The notes: generated from the sequence alone by a model not told the origin. Positions 12,000-22,660 are shown, counted from the first letter of the stretch. The stretch: 64,000 nt of DNA from Aurifilum marmelostoma (GCA_027559495.1 JAMXSV010000018.1:682001-746000), one strand, 5' to 3'. Numbers and translations are program-made.

Positions 12000-13599
12000 T
12001 CACATCTCCTGCATCTGGACGCTGGTTCCCACAAACACCACCAAGACAGCAGCATAAGCAGCTGTGACCGACATGACATCCTTAGTACTGACCAGACCCG
12101 GGAAACAGGAGATGATCAGCCCGAACAGAATGACGCCCACACATGTGGTGACCAGGGACGTCTTCAGCGTCGGGATAAGCACCATGATCAGCATGGGACA
12201 GACGAGGAATGCCCCGCCAATGACCGACCAGAACACGCGGATATAATACGGACCAAGCTCGAGTGACCATATAAATCGGATCATGGGATACTTCTCCAGA
12301 CGGGCATCGTAGAAGTGGCGGTCAAGGGGCAGGGGAAGTGAAGTAACACCAGCCTCGTCCTGAAGTGGCCGCATGTCTTGGTCGAACTGTGCGAGGGCGG
12401 GGCCGGTGAGCTTGTGAGCGTGTGATCTTCGCCATCTCGAGCGGGTGTCACGGAGAAGTTCCCTCTCCTTTGCCCATCTTGTTGAAGGCTCGAACTTTGT
12501 CCGCCCTCTGTGCTCCTTGAAAGTTGCATTGATGCTGTCCATCACCTTCAGTGCGGCAACTAACAATCACGTATATCATGTCAACATGCTTGTATGTCAG
12601 AGACCGGATTTGCTTGCAGGGCCGGGGCAGTCTGATGAAAGAGCAATGTACCATACTCCTGAATCTCGGTCTGGTATCTCCTTATCAAGGACGCTGAAGA
12701 TGCCGTCTTGTCGTAGCGGAAGCTGAACGCCGTTTCGGCCAGCTTGTTGCGGTAGTGCTCCAGGCAGTACTCCTGAAACGTCTTGTAGGATATCTTGATC
12801 TCGTTGTCACTGATCTGGACGACCCTGTTGGTATACGTTTCTCGCAGGTCGTCAAGCAGCTCTTGACGACAGCTCTCCTCCGTTCGTTGCTGGCCATCTC
12901 TCGTGGTATTCTCGGAGTCAGGACTGGCTCGATTTCGGCTCTGGTATAATCTGATATACTGTCAGTCTTGTGCTTTCGAGGCATAAGTACACAGCACATG
13001 GGCGTCCTGGTTGTATGAGGACCTTTTCTATCTCTTTCGTATCGCAGAAGGGAAGAAGAGTGTAAAGTTGAGAGAAATAGAGAAAGAGAAAGGAAGGCAA
13101 TGATTGGGATGAAAGATAAGCTGTAGTCCTACCTAAGAAGATGTTCATCATGGCCAACCAGCCCCCGGGCTCGATCCAATTCGCTTGTCCGATTGGACCA
13201 TCCCTCAAGGAAGGCATCGCGAGCCGTGCGAGGGAGAGAGGTCAACTTGGACCGCGCTCTCCTCGTCGTCCCCGCCACCTGTTCAATGTCGACGGGCTGG
13301 GCCGACCCGTCAATGCACAAGGTCTGGAATTCCACCGCCTCTACCGCCTCTACTGCATCTGACCCATTGCTCTCACCATCCTCGCGACCCGAACGCTGCT
13401 GCCGCTGGCCGGGCCGTTGCTGCTCGCTCCGGCTCGCTGGGCTTGCGACACTGGTCCGCACTGGCTGGGCCTGATGACCAGTACTCTGAGGTCGAGCCTC
13501 GGGGTCCTGAAGCGGTGTGGATCGGACGCTCACGTTGTCCTTCAGACTTACATCACGACCGCGTTCCGCAAAGGCGTTCGTGATCTGGAGTCCGTCCAT
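12000..13599 (-). CDS. DUF6594-family membrane protein
   Basis: Three minus-strand exons, 13599-13133, 12950-12652 and 12559-12000, give 441 residues with consistent phases. The first intron ends in tatatcag right after a ctgac branch site. The N-terminal 120 residues are Ser/Gln/Arg-rich and low in complexity. A helical middle follows, with TFQEYCLEHYRNKL near residue 220. The C-terminus has three close hydrophobic segments: FWSVIGGAFLVCPMLIMVLI, LVTTCVGVILFGLIISCF and SVTAAYAAVLVVFVGTS. A soluble helical body followed by a C-terminal triple helix ending in a YAAVLVVF-like block is the architecture I know for fungal DUF6594 proteins, whose function is unknown. The N-terminal exon is the least certain part because it lacks family motifs that I can name. 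Confidence 0.72.
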
Positions 13600-14510
13600 T
13601 TGGCGCGGAATTCATCTTTTTCTCTTCTTCTCCTTTATTCACCCTTCCTGGAAGGGAAAAAGAAGAAAATGATGATGAAGAGTGCCCCTGGTGGTGATCT
13701 TCCGAAACGCCTGAATGTGCGCGCTGGGGCCCATATCTATCATGGTCTGTATACGTATAAGCGCGCTGCTGGGGCTCCTGCATGTGCCTGTGTGGCACTG
13801 CATGGGGCTGAGCGATGTGACCCAATCGAGTTCCCTGGCTGCCTCGCATCTTTGCCCCAATAAACAACCAACAGCCAGACTGAAGACGATCTCGAGACGG
13901 ACGGCGATCCCTGATTCGTGGCCCCCTCCAGGCTGCACTGCAGTTGGCAGTCTTTCTTACACATACGAGACCAGCGGAGGTGGGAAGAAAACCCAGCTTT
14001 GTTTTGGTGTGTGTTCTCATGCATGACGTTGGTCGGTGAGCCCATCCACCACTTTTACAGGGCAGGTCGGAGATGGGTTGAGGAGATGGGAGTGAAACCA
14101 AAAGAAATTGAGAAATGATATCCTGATCGAGGTGTATTGTTGCCGGAATTTTGCACCCAGACTCTCTGGTTCGTCTGCATGAGTGTGCATACTGCAGTGG
14201 TGACAAGTGGAAATTGTGGTGCGCAGTTCCAAAGTAAACACCCCCCCTTCCCCCACAAAAAAGAAAAAAACTGGATCCAGTTCAGCCAGCCACTATCCAA
14301 GGCTCACAGGAGATGTGACTTTCCACAGACACCGCCAGTCAACATGTATCGTGCATGCTTAGTTGTGAGAACTGTGCCTGACAGCTCGTGTGGTGGGATT
14401 TCCGGGGACACCATGGAATTTCACGTCGTTGGCACTGTATCTGAAAGAGGAGCCTAATGAAACCCTCAGAAAAAAGCATTATCGTGTTGCACCCTATATA
14501 TAAACCATCA
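13600..14510. other. Intergenic region
   Basis: About 0.9 kb between the start of the DUF6594 gene and the 3' end of the next minus-strand gene. It contains likely promoter sequence with CT-rich patches near 13616-13650. No supported gene is seen. Confidence 0.5.
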
Positions 14511-16226
14511 TCACATCGTGGCGTTCCTGACAACCCCTTCAGCGCCTTTATTCAACAGCGGCGGCCTCTCGACCGGACTCCTCCCATTGCGGTACTTCCA
14601 CAGCCGACTCAGCTCTTTCACCCTGACCCGGTCCACCGGCACACCTGTGCCCTGCCGCACCAGTACCGGCGACCCGCCGCCGTTCTTGACCTCGACGCTC
14701 CCCTTCACTTCCCCGTCGTCCTCCCAGCTCCCAATGACACCTTCTCTACCACAGTCCCCAGCGTGGTCGTCCTTGCCGCCAGCATCACTATCCTGAGGCA
14801 GAGATACCACGCTTTCCATGAACGCATTGGCCTCGGCGCACCCGACGAAGTGGCCCGTGACCGAGTCCCTCTGCAACGGAAACATGCCGTCCAGGTAGTG
14901 CTGGACAAGCTGGTGGCCACCGCGGCCGTTGGGGCTCACGCGCGCAAAGAGGCGCCCGAGGAAGCGCGGGATGGCGTGTGAGGCGGGCGGGATGGTGGCA
15001 AAGTGCAGGACCCCCCAGAGGGCGACAAAGTCGGTGGTGTAGGCATAATGCTCGATGTGACGGATCGCGCGAGCCGGTGAGTAGTTGACCTTGGGGGCTG
15101 TTCTATTTGTTGTTGATGATGATGCATGAAGCGTAGAGGCTGTGTTGAGCCTTGGTGGTACTGGTGACGAGGAGGTGCTGCTGAGACCAGGCACTTGGTC
15201 TATTTGTGCTGCTGATGCTGCTGTGGACTGCTTACTTGCCTCCGCCCTCACTTCAGTGTGCACCGTGCGGTAGGGGTTGTTGAAATGGTTCGCGGCGTTG
15301 CCAAATGTGTACACCTCGAGCTTGCACAGCAGGTTCTGCGGCAGCTCCTGCAGCAGCCAGTCCAGAACCATGCCGCCCTCGATGCCTCCCTGCGAGTGCA
15401 GGATGAAGACCACCTTACTGTACTGCGGGTTGTACAGCTTCTCCTTCATGATCCTATAGCACACGCGGACGTCGTTGGTCGCATACCCAAAGTTGCGCTG
15501 GACCAGGCACTCGACCACGTCAAACAAGATCCCCGACGTGCGGTTGTGGATGCCCACGACGGGCCGTCCAAAGGTCAGGGCCAGCCGGTTCAGGTTGGAC
15601 CGCATCCAGTGCGAGCCGACGGCCACGCCGTTGAGGAAGATCCACTGTTCGTGTGCGAACTTCGGATCATCTGGTGCTGCGTATTCCGGGTCCGAGTGGA
15701 ACACAACGTCCTTGCCGTTCAAGAGGGCACTGAGGGCGCTGTTGACGGCCATGAAGGCACCGACGACGAGGACGGTCGTCCACAGCGGGATGACGAACGC
15801 CAGGGGCGGGACGAGGAGGATGAAGACCAGCTGCAGGATGACGAGGATGGCGTGGATGAAGATGCAGAAGATGTTCCCCGGCGTGGGTGCCAGCTCAGAC
15901 AGAGCGCCAGAGTCGGTAGGCTTGTACGGAAAGAGGATGTAGGGCAGTGCCCAGATGTAGTAGAAGAAGTTGTACGTATCCCATGCCAGCAGTCTCCAGG
16001 GGCTGTCTGTGTAGCTGTAGTTGATGACAGTCTGGTCGCCCAGCTGGCTGCCAAAAAAGTTGACCCCATTGGAGCAAGAGGAGGAGGAGGAGGAGGAGGA
16101 GGACGCAGACGAGGACGCACGGGAGCGTGAGGGTTGTGAGTTCGGTCCATTGTTATCCACATGGCTGCTCCGAAACCGTCCAGACAGCCCGTTCGTGATG
16201 GTTGATGAGCCAGATGAGCCAGCCAT
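14511..16226 (-). CDS. Membrane-anchored alpha/beta-hydrolase-like (lipase-type) protein
   Basis: A single minus-strand exon of 571 residues from the ATG at 16224-16226 (MAGSSGSS). The frame stays open further upstream but has no suitable ATG context. A Ser-rich tract near residues 40-50 is encoded by a GGA/TCC repeat at 16078-16102. About residues 85-175 hold several hydrophobic segments (FFYYIWALPYILF, NIFCIFIHAILVILQLVFIL, FVIPLWTTVLVVGAFMAV). The following domain has KVVFILHSQGGIEGG, a nucleophile-elbow-like HSxGG, and later EVYTFGNAANHFNNP and HIEHYAYTTDFVALWGVL, which resemble the acid and His regions of fungal lipase-like proteins. I infer a serine hydrolase tethered to a membrane. Substrate and family name are not determined. 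The 50-residue Ser/Thr/Ala linker at about 370-420 is low in complexity. Confidence 0.75.
   Translation of the reverse strand: MAGSSGSSTITNGLSGRFRSSHVDNNGPNSQPSRSRASSSASSSSSSSSSCSNGVNFFGSQLGDQTVINYSYTDSPWRLLAWDTYNFFYYIWALPYILFPYKPTDSGALSELAPTPGNIFCIFIHAILVILQLVFILLVPPLAFVIPLWTTVLVVGAFMAVNSALSALLNGKDVVFHSDPEYAAPDDPKFAHEQWIFLNGVAVGSHWMRSNLNRLALTFGRPVVGIHNRTSGILFDVVECLVQRNFGYATNDVRVCYRIMKEKLYNPQYSKVVFILHSQGGIEGGMVLDWLLQELPQNLLCKLEVYTFGNAANHFNNPYRTVHTEVRAEASKQSTAASAAQIDQVPGLSSTSSSPVPPRLNTASTLHASSSTTNRTAPKVNYSPARAIRHIEHYAYTTDFVALWGVLHFATIPPASHAIPRFLGRLFARVSPNGRGGHQLVQHYLDGMFPLQRDSVTGHFVGCAEANAFMESVVSLPQDSDAGGKDDHAGDCGREGVIGSWEDDGEVKGSVEVKNGGGSPVLVRQGTGVPVDRVRVKELSRLWKYRNGRSPVERPPLLNKGAEGVVRNATM
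16078..16102. repeat. GAG trinucleotide tract in coding sequence
   Basis: A run of GAG/GGA units encodes the poly-Ser segment of the minus-strand hydrolase-like protein. Length variation here would change the protein by whole residues only. Confidence 0.9.
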
Positions 16227-17157
16227 CTTTCCTTGACGCAAGAGAGTCAGGTTGCAAGAGAGATGAGATAGAGAGAGACGAGACAGATTCCCACCAGGTG
16301 GAGCCTGGCGGATAGTCGGCCAAGCACAGACGCGCGCAAGAAAGCTTCTTTTAAATCTCGAAAAGACTTGTCGCACCCTCTTGTCTCTCTCACATGCGTC
16401 ACATGCGCCACCTTGTTTTCTCACATGACCAACATCTAAGGCAGCACATCTCGGGGAAGAAAAAGGCAAAAAAGTGAGAGGTGATGAAGAGGTAGGGAGT
16501 GTGCACACCAGACCTCCGTCTCCTGTCCCACCCCACACATAGCTCAGCCTTGGGAGGTTGCTGACCATACAGGCAGTGCCAACATGTTCATATGCAACGC
16601 TGGCGTCCAAGCTTGGCAGTGTGGTGTTTTGCAGCGGGTCTTTTTTGTGGTGCAGTAGCGTCACAATCTCGCCTGGTGCTGTGTGCATACTGTACATATC
16701 AATTACTGACGCAGCCGAGCCTGGGCTGGGGGCCCCAATGTAACCTCTCTCTTCCCGCTAGCGCTGACGAATTATCGGTAAAGTAACAAAGGGCTGATGC
16801 TGCTGTCGTGTGGGCTCTGATACGAGCCGGGCTGTCGGTGGCTTTTCTTTTTTTACCTTATACTTCTCGTATAAGGCTGAGAGGAGAGAGAGAGGTGGTC
16901 TTTACTGGCTGAGTCTGTTTGAGGGTGTCTTTCCCTGGACACTGATTGGACTGCTGTACTAAAAGGTGTATGGTCGTTGGCGAGATCCCGAGAATTTAGA
17001 CGTAATATGTAGTAGATACTCTCTTCTTTTGTGTCTGTTTCTGTCTGCTGATCAGCTGAAGTGGCATACAACCAGATCCGGGAACTTTTGGAGACGAGTA
17101 AGATACACACACACACACACACGCACACGCACACGCACACACACCTCTCGACAGCCT
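16227..17157. other. Intergenic region with CA-repeat end
   Basis: About 0.9 kb between the hydrolase start and the thioesterase stop. It holds the likely hydrolase promoter, with pyrimidine and purine tracts around 16240-16500, and ends in a CA microsatellite. No gene is supported. Confidence 0.5.
17105..17144. repeat. (CA)n microsatellite
   Basis: An imperfect CA repeat interrupted by three CG steps lies immediately downstream of the thioesterase stop codon. The frameshifted reading frame of that gene runs into it and yields an artificial Val-Cys repeat. Confidence 0.95.
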
Positions 17158-17647
17158 TTACGCAACGAATTTGGTGTGGCTCCCAGTGACCAGAACCTTC
17201 TTCCCACCCCCTCCCGTCGCCGCCCTTCTTCCTGATCTCGACGCTCGTAAAGGCCATGCTCCTTCCCAGCTTGTTCAGCCAGCACTCGACCTCGACCGTG
17301 TCGCCCACCCGAGCGCTGCTTGCATAGCTGGCGTGGATGTCGGTCGATACGCCCGTCTTGGAGCCGCCGGACCGGGCCACGATGGCCATGCCGGCCGAGA
17401 AGTCGATGATGGCGGCGCTGGTGGTGCCGTGGATGCCGCCGAGCGAGTTGACGTGCGAAGGCTCGAGGACCATCTCGCCCGTGACGCGGCCGTCGGAGGT
17501 GGCCGAGGTGATGCGCATGGTCGGGATGAGGAGGGCGTAGGGCTGGCTGGCGTGGATCTTCTGGGACCAGACGCTCGAGACGTGGTCGAGGACAGAGACG
17601 GGCTCGTTCGTGATGGGCGTCTCTGTCGGAGGTTTCGGTTCGGCCAT
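17158..17647 (-). CDS. Hotdog-fold thioesterase (PaaI/Acot13-like), with an apparent frameshift
   Basis: A single minus-strand exon from the ATG at 17645-17647. The hotdog core shows GEMVLEPSHVNSLGGIHGT, with the HxNxxGxxHGG-like active-site loop, then the central helix AAIIDFSAGMAIVARSG. The last strand KVLVTGSHTKFVA precedes the TAA at 17158-17160. That strand lies in a different frame: a run of five G (plus-strand C at 17207-17211) has one base too many, and with four G the gene is 163 codons including the stop, a normal family length. Read literally, the frame continues into the CA repeat. Family role: hydrolysis of fatty- or aryl-acyl-CoA thioesters, in mitochondria or cytosol. No N-terminal targeting peptide is obvious. 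The intact core argues for a functional gene with a sequence error. Confidence 0.85.
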
Positions 17648-18619
17648 GTTTATACAGTATCTTTTACTTTTATCTTTTCTGGCTTGACGATGTTTTCGAC
17701 TTCGAGGTACAGTGAACAAAGACGGAGGAGGAGAAATCTCTTCACGTCCAACAAGCAACCTCAGTTTCTCGAGACATGGAAACAATTCTGACTCATGCTT
17801 TCACTTTGGAAGGTGACGATGACACTCATAAAACCCTTTCGGCATCCGACGGATTTCGTGTGAGACTAGAGTAGTGATGCTGCCACATGGACTTCATATT
17901 TAAAAGTGGGCGCCTCCTCCTTCTCGATATGTTTTGCATGAGCAAGAGAGTGAGTGCGTGGACGAGGCTTTACACACGATTCTCCCGCTGACCAACCCCC
18001 TCAAGACAAGCCTGGTTGGTACTGTAGCAACAGCTTCAAGGCCTGAAAGAGAGAGCCCGGCAGCAGCCTGGCACGCCTGGTACTCCTGGGCAGGGCCTGG
18101 AGCAGGGGTGGGACAGCTCAAATAGCGTCACTGCAGGCCTCTATCGCGGCGCATCCCGGGGGTGCCGGTCCCACGCCCTGTTCTAGGCCTGTCTTGGCAC
18201 TCCAGGTGTCACTTAATCCCCCTAGCCTCCGTTACCCCGCGGTTCTGAACCACTGACCACCCCAACAAATACCCACTACGCCCGCTGCAGCCACTGTAAG
18301 CCCCTCTTTCTATGAACCGATCACTCAGATTCGCTCCTCCACGAGTCACCACATCCCGCTCGCTCTTAAGATTCCACGAGAAGGCAGCCTGACGCTGTCC
18401 TTCAGCTCCTCTCCTCTTTCCCCCCTCTATCTCTCTCCCGCTCCCTCGCTACCTGTCTCTTGCTCTACATCGTTCACTTCTCGTCGCTGTCGTCGTCGTC
18501 GTTAGCACTATCTCTGTCTCTCTCTCTTCTCTATCAGCTCTTGCTCCAGCTTGAACCAGCAGCAGCAACAACACCAACAACAGCCACAAGACACACCCCC
18601 ATAAAGGAAAACAGCAGCC
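17648..18619. other. Divergent promoter region, thioesterase / AMMECR1 gene
   Basis: A 972-base spacer between divergently transcribed genes. The half next to the AMMECR1 gene is strongly pyrimidine-rich (18400-18545, many CTCT blocks), a common feature of fungal promoters and leaders. No coding region is supported. Confidence 0.55.
18400..18545 (+). promoter_or_regulatory. Pyrimidine-rich promoter/leader tract
   Basis: A CT-dominated stretch with repeated tctctc and cctctc blocks lies just upstream of the AMMECR1-family start. In fungi such tracts often mark transcription start regions of constitutive genes. The assignment rests on composition and position only. Confidence 0.4.
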
Positions 18620-19513
18620 ATGGCGACACCCGAGCACTGCCTCTACTGCTTCGAGTCCCTAGCAGCCAAGCTCGAGAACCGCGACGCCCTCGACCTCGAG
18701 GACGTGCAAAAGTCCTACGCCGCCTATCTCACCTCCCTCACCTCCTCACAGGCCGAGGCCACCTCTCCGGCCAAGAAAATACCCGCCCTCCGACGCCTCG
18801 CCGCAGCATCCTCCGCTGCCGTGGGCTCTTCCTCCTCCTCCTCCTCCTCCTCCTCCGCAGCAGCCTCCGGCAGCTCCTCCTCGACCTCCCTCTCAGACAA
18901 CACCGCCGCCACCAGCATCTCCTCCAGCACACAGCCCACCACCATCAGGGAGAGGGTGACGGACCCAGACGCGTGCTACCCCCTCTTCGTGACCTGGGAC
19001 AAGCACCATGCCGCCTCCTCGGCCTGGCACCTGCGTGGCTGTATCGGGACCTTTTCGGCCGCAGATCCCCTGTCCTCGGCGCTGTCCGAGTACGCCCTCA
19101 TCTCGGCCCTGCACGACACCCGCTTCGCGCCAGTTCCGCTGCGCGAGCTGCCCCAGCTCCGCTGCGCCGTCACCCTGCTGACAAACTTTGAGGAGTGCGC
19201 CGGCGTCGACGACTGGACCGTCGGCGAGCACGGCATCCGCATCTCGTTCACCTGGCAGGGCCGCAGGTACGGGAGCACCTATCTCCCCTCCGTCGCGCCG
19301 GAGCAAGGCTGGGACAAGGAGCAGACCATGCTCAGCCTCATGCGGAAGGCCGGGTGGGAGGGCAAGAGGAGCAGCTGGCGGGATGTCGCCGAGAGGAGCG
19401 GCATGCGGGTAGAGAGGTACCGCGGGGACAAAGAGGAGGTCGAGTATGCCGAGTACAAGGCCTGGAGGGACTGGGTGGACGAGAACTGGGACGAGGATGA
19501 GGAGGATGAATAG
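18620..19513 (+). CDS. AMMECR1-domain protein
   Basis: A single exon of 297 residues. The AMMECR1 domain spans about residues 20-270 and contains the family hallmark LRGCIGTF, followed by LISALHDTRFAP, LPQLRCAVTLLTNFEE, the GRRYGSTYLPSVAPEQGWD block and the closing LMRKAGW. A poly-Ser insertion (about 70-95) from a TCC repeat at 18830-18857 splits the N-terminal part of the domain. The C-terminus is acidic. The family occurs in archaea and eukaryotes and is thought to have a nucleic-acid- or RNA-related enzymatic role, but no activity is settled. The start is the first ATG after the CT-rich leader and has a good context. Identification is secure; function is open. Confidence 0.9.
   Translation: MATPEHCLYCFESLAAKLENRDALDLEDVQKSYAAYLTSLTSSQAEATSPAKKIPALRRLAAASSAAVGSSSSSSSSSSAAASGSSSSTSLSDNTAATSISSSTQPTTIRERVTDPDACYPLFVTWDKHHAASSAWHLRGCIGTFSAADPLSSALSEYALISALHDTRFAPVPLRELPQLRCAVTLLTNFEECAGVDDWTVGEHGIRISFTWQGRRYGSTYLPSVAPEQGWDKEQTMLSLMRKAGWEGKRSSWRDVAERSGMRVERYRGDKEEVEYAEYKAWRDWVDENWDEDEEDE
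18830..18857. repeat. TCC trinucleotide tract in coding sequence
   Basis: Consecutive TCC units encode the poly-Ser insertion of the AMMECR1-family protein. The tract is in frame, so unit changes would alter only Ser number. Confidence 0.9.
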
Positions 19514-20708
19514 ACAAAGGACCAAAGAAGGAAGAAGGGGGGGGGAAAAAAAAAGAACAAGTACGACGATGTGTATGCATTTGTTGACGTATGACGATGA
19601 ACGAAGTTTTGCGGGGAGAGGCTTGCGCGGCGCAACAGGATCAGATGGGGCCAGAACAGGACAGGATACAGAACAAGGGCTTTTGTTTTCTCCCCTCTTC
19701 GCGGAGTTTTGTTGGTTTTTCGAGAGGGGCTCGTTTTAGCCTCACAGGATGGTGATAGAGGAGACATCTATCTTCAAGTCTCAGCGTATCCCACAAGCTG
19801 GTATACTCACACACACAATAGATGGGAATTTTGAAAGACAACGTTATGTACAACTGATCGCAGTGCGCATACATGCCAAACCCTCAGAAACGAAAGGTCA
19901 GGCTGCACATACAAGTTCCGCGATAGTAGTAAAAGGGGAAAAACCAGAAAAAAGAATATCAGGTAGAAGCGTGCTCGTGCCTGGCCGAGCCGCCTGGAAA
20001 AAAAGAAACTCAAAAAATTATGTACGCAAATAGTGTGTGCCAGTCAGTCCGCAAGGACTTCCTCCTCAGCCAGCTTAGTTAATAGACTTTCATCTATGCG
20101 GTATCATCCAAACATGTCCACGCCTCCCCCCTCTCCTTTGACCCAACCCGAACCCCAGATCCCAAATTCAAAGAAAACAGGAAAGGAGAAGACAGAAAAA
20201 AAGAGAGGGAAAAAAAAGAGAAAAAGGTCATGATGAATGACAAAGCAAGCAAAACAGGAGGAATATGCCGTGCGCGACTGGTATCACCACCAGTGACCCA
20301 GCCTATCTTTATATCCCACCGCGCCTCGAAACGCCTGGACACCATTGGTGTACCAAAAATATACCAACAGCAACAACGGTATCCTCTGAACGCTGGAATG
20401 GGGAGGCGAGAGGGGTAGGGAGACTGCCCTGCTGCCGTGTATGATGATGGGTAAGCCAACCTGACGTGAGTCGTCCTCAACTTGTTGTTTTGTTGCTGCC
20501 GTTGATGTGCCCCCCTCTTTTTTGAACACCGGTTGAACAAATAACAACATAACACCACGAGAACATCCACACACCCACACATATACAACACATACACAGA
20601 TAGACAGACACAGGACATCCACGGGACGTGCCGAGCCTTAAATGGGACACACACACACACACACACACCACCTCATTGTGATTGGGGAGGCATTGTCATT
20701 TGCCGTCA
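19514..20708. other. Convergent intergenic region
   Basis: About 1.2 kb between the 3' ends of the AMMECR1 and Ras-like genes. It carries A-rich and G-rich runs near 19539-19558 and 20200-20225 and a CA microsatellite near its end. No gene is supported. Confidence 0.5.
20647..20668. repeat. (CA)n microsatellite
   Basis: An uninterrupted CA repeat of about 11 units, downstream of the Ras-like stop codon. Confidence 0.95.
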
Positions 20709-21593
20709 TCACCAGCACCTCAGCATCCTCCAGAACCCTCCTCCTCCCCTCCCCATCTTCTGCCCAGGTCCGTTGGGCCCCCTGTCCAGGCCATTCTTTT
20801 CACTGCCGTCGACCATATCCGGCAATGGGCTCAGCGGCTTCGTGGCGCCTCTCTGGCCACCGCCCGAGGCGAAGCCGACAGGCGCCGTCCCCTGCTCGCC
20901 CGGCAGCACGCCCATCTCGGCCATGCGCCTCGCCTCGACGACCCTCCTGACGATCAGCGCAAACGTCTCTTCTATGTTGACCTCGACCCTGGCGCTCGTC
21001 TCCATGAACCCGCAGCCCCTCTTCCGGGCCCAGTCCAGCCCCGTGGCGGCGCTGACCTGCCTGGACTCGGAGAGGTCGCACTTGTTGCCGGCGATGAACT
21101 TGATGGGCGGGACCGTCTTGGTGGCGTTGGAGCCGTACTCGGCGGCGGCGCTGTACCTGTACCCGGCCAGCCTGGCGCGCTGGGCGTTGTCCAGGCGCGT
21201 CTCGCTCTCCATGTCGATGAGGTCGTTGAAGTGGCCGAGTGCGTCGAGCGACGCGGAGGAGGTGATGTCGTAGACCATGAGGAAGGCGTCGGCGCCGAGG
21301 TTGCTGGTGGCCCACATGCCGCGGTACTCCTCCTGGCCGGCGGTGTCTGTGAGCGAGAGGTGGTAGGTGGCGCCGTCGATGCGCCGGGTCACGCTGTAGC
21401 TGTCCTCGATGGTGGGGTCGTAGTCCGAGGTCCAGGCGCTGCGGACGAGCCGCAGGGTGATGGAGGACTTGCCGCAGCCGCCGTCGCCGCAGATGGTAAT
21501 GCTTATGGGGATCGGGGGCGCGTGGGGGTTGGAGGCTGTCGATGCGCCTCGGGGCCGTCCGGCGGCGCTGGAGGCCCCTGCCGACGAGGGCAT
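20709..21593 (-). CDS. Ras-like small GTPase with an insertion and no CAAX box
   Basis: A minus-strand frame from the first in-frame ATG (21591-21593), 294 residues. The G1 loop ICGDGGCGKSS lies at about 35-44, followed by the effector-like YDPTIEDSY, G3 DTAGQEEYRGMW with the catalytic Gln, G4 AGNKCDL and G5 ETSAR. Between the helix after MESETRLDN and G4 lies an extra segment of roughly 25-30 residues (ARLAGYRYSAAAEYG and on) that classical Ras lacks. After the G domain comes a Gly/Lys/Pro tail ending FWRMLRCW, with a Cys two from the end but no CAAX motif, so ordinary farnesylation is not predicted. The frame stays open upstream of the ATG without another ATG, so a spliced N-terminal extension is possible. 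This is a fungal Ras-superfamily member outside Ras1, Ras2 and Rsr1; its partner and pathway are unknown. Confidence 0.85.
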   Translation of the reverse strand: MPSSAGASSAAGRPRGASTASNPHAPPIPISITICGDGGCGKSSITLRLVRSAWTSDYDPTIEDSYSVTRRIDGATYHLSLTDTAGQEEYRGMWATSNLGADAFLMVYDITSSASLDALGHFNDLIDMESETRLDNAQRARLAGYRYSAAAEYGSNATKTVPPIKFIAGNKCDLSESRQVSAATGLDWARKRGCGFMETSARVEVNIEETFALIVRRVVEARRMAEMGVLPGEQGTAPVGFASGGGQRGATKPLSPLPDMVDGSEKNGLDRGPNGPGQKMGRGGGGFWRMLRCW

Positions 21594-22480
21594 CCTGCTG
21601 CGCTGTCTTGGAGGGTCTGCGGCCGCGGTGGCAGTGGTGATTGTGGTGGGCGGGCTTGTCTTGCCCGTGGTGTTGTGATTATAATTATGAGTGTTGTTGT
21701 TGTAGCCCGTGGAAAGGGTCGAGCGGTGGGAGCGGTTGAAGGGACGGTTCTGGCTGGACGAGGATGGGGTCGTGGGCACGAGGATCGAGTGCTTGCGCGT
21801 GACCGAAAAGAGCTCCGTCGAGGTTGTCGACGCCAGATTGCCTGTCTTTGACTCCTTCCCCCCAGGACGGTGGGGAAGAGAGACGGCGTGTGTGTGTGTT
21901 GTGTATGTGTATGTGAGAAGGACGATGAGGGAGGCGAGGGCCCGAGGGGGTCGGTGGACGTCTGAATTCGCGAAGTGGGTTTTGGGTTTCGTTAAAGTAA
22001 ATGACCAGACCCGGGCCTTAACGAGCGTGTGATATCAAGTCGGAGGCCCAAGAAGAATGCACGGATGCTGCTGGTCCTGGCGCTGTCGGTCGAACGCGTT
22101 TCAAGGCCGGTTCGACGAGTGCCCGAGGGGATGGGCCCGCAAGGAGGAGGAGGCGTCGAGACGACAAACGAACAACGAACGAACGAGGCCGTGTCGGTGG
22201 AGACAGACCCGTGTACTTGGTCGGTATATGGCAAGTCGAGGAGGCGGTCGGGCAAGCTGTGAGTTTTGCCCACCTGGTCAGGCAAAGTCCTCTGTGGTGA
22301 TATCGTGGAACGCCGAGTGGTCAGAGCTGGTTGGTAGAGGTGGGGTTCGGGGGGTTTTGCGGGAGATGGACCGCATGCAAGAAGATGCGCGTCGATGAGA
22401 TCAGTCTTCCAGTACAGAGACAGCGCTAGGCTGGTCAGTGGCTCTCGTTCAGGGGGGGAGGGGCCCGATCAGCGCGGTGA

Positions 22481-22517
22481 GCAGTAGCAGTAGCAGCAGC
22501 AGCAGCAGCAACAGCAC
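22481..22517. repeat. (CAG)n-like trinucleotide tract
   Basis: GCAGTA units pass into about eight CAG/CAA units in noncoding sequence between the Ras-like and FAD monooxygenase genes. Confidence 0.9.
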
Positions 22518-22626
22518 AAGGGGATCGCCGAGTGATCAGTCCCGAGCTGTGGAGGAATTGTAAACACAAAAAGTCATCAAACAGATATAAAACGGAAGGG
22601 GCCAATTGACACTCAAAACACTGGCC

Positions 22627-22660
22627 TGTTTTTCTTTTTCTTTTTCTTTCTTTCTTTCTG
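22627..22660. repeat. Pyrimidine microsatellite (TTTTTC/TTTC)n
   Basis: A short T-rich repeat with C every four to six bases, on the plus strand, in a gene-free spacer. Confidence 0.85.

Noticed and set aside
13117..13217. Alternative frame reading EPGGWLAMMNIFLG near the DUF6594 exon 1 end
   Set aside because: It does not join in phase with exon 2, while the other frame does through the donor at 13132 and the acceptor after tatatcag.
14511..16697. 728-residue reading of the hydrolase-like frame
   Set aside because: The extra 157 residues upstream of the ATG at 16226 begin at a non-ATG codon and read like promoter sequence, with no protein character.
17158..17785. Thioesterase fused to a Val-Cys repeat tail
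   Set aside because: The tail is the CA microsatellite read in the wrong frame after the G-run indel.
20709..21779. 356-residue reading of the Ras-like protein
   Set aside because: Its first codon is GTG. The first in-frame ATG is at 21593, so the shorter protein is reported and the extension only mentioned.
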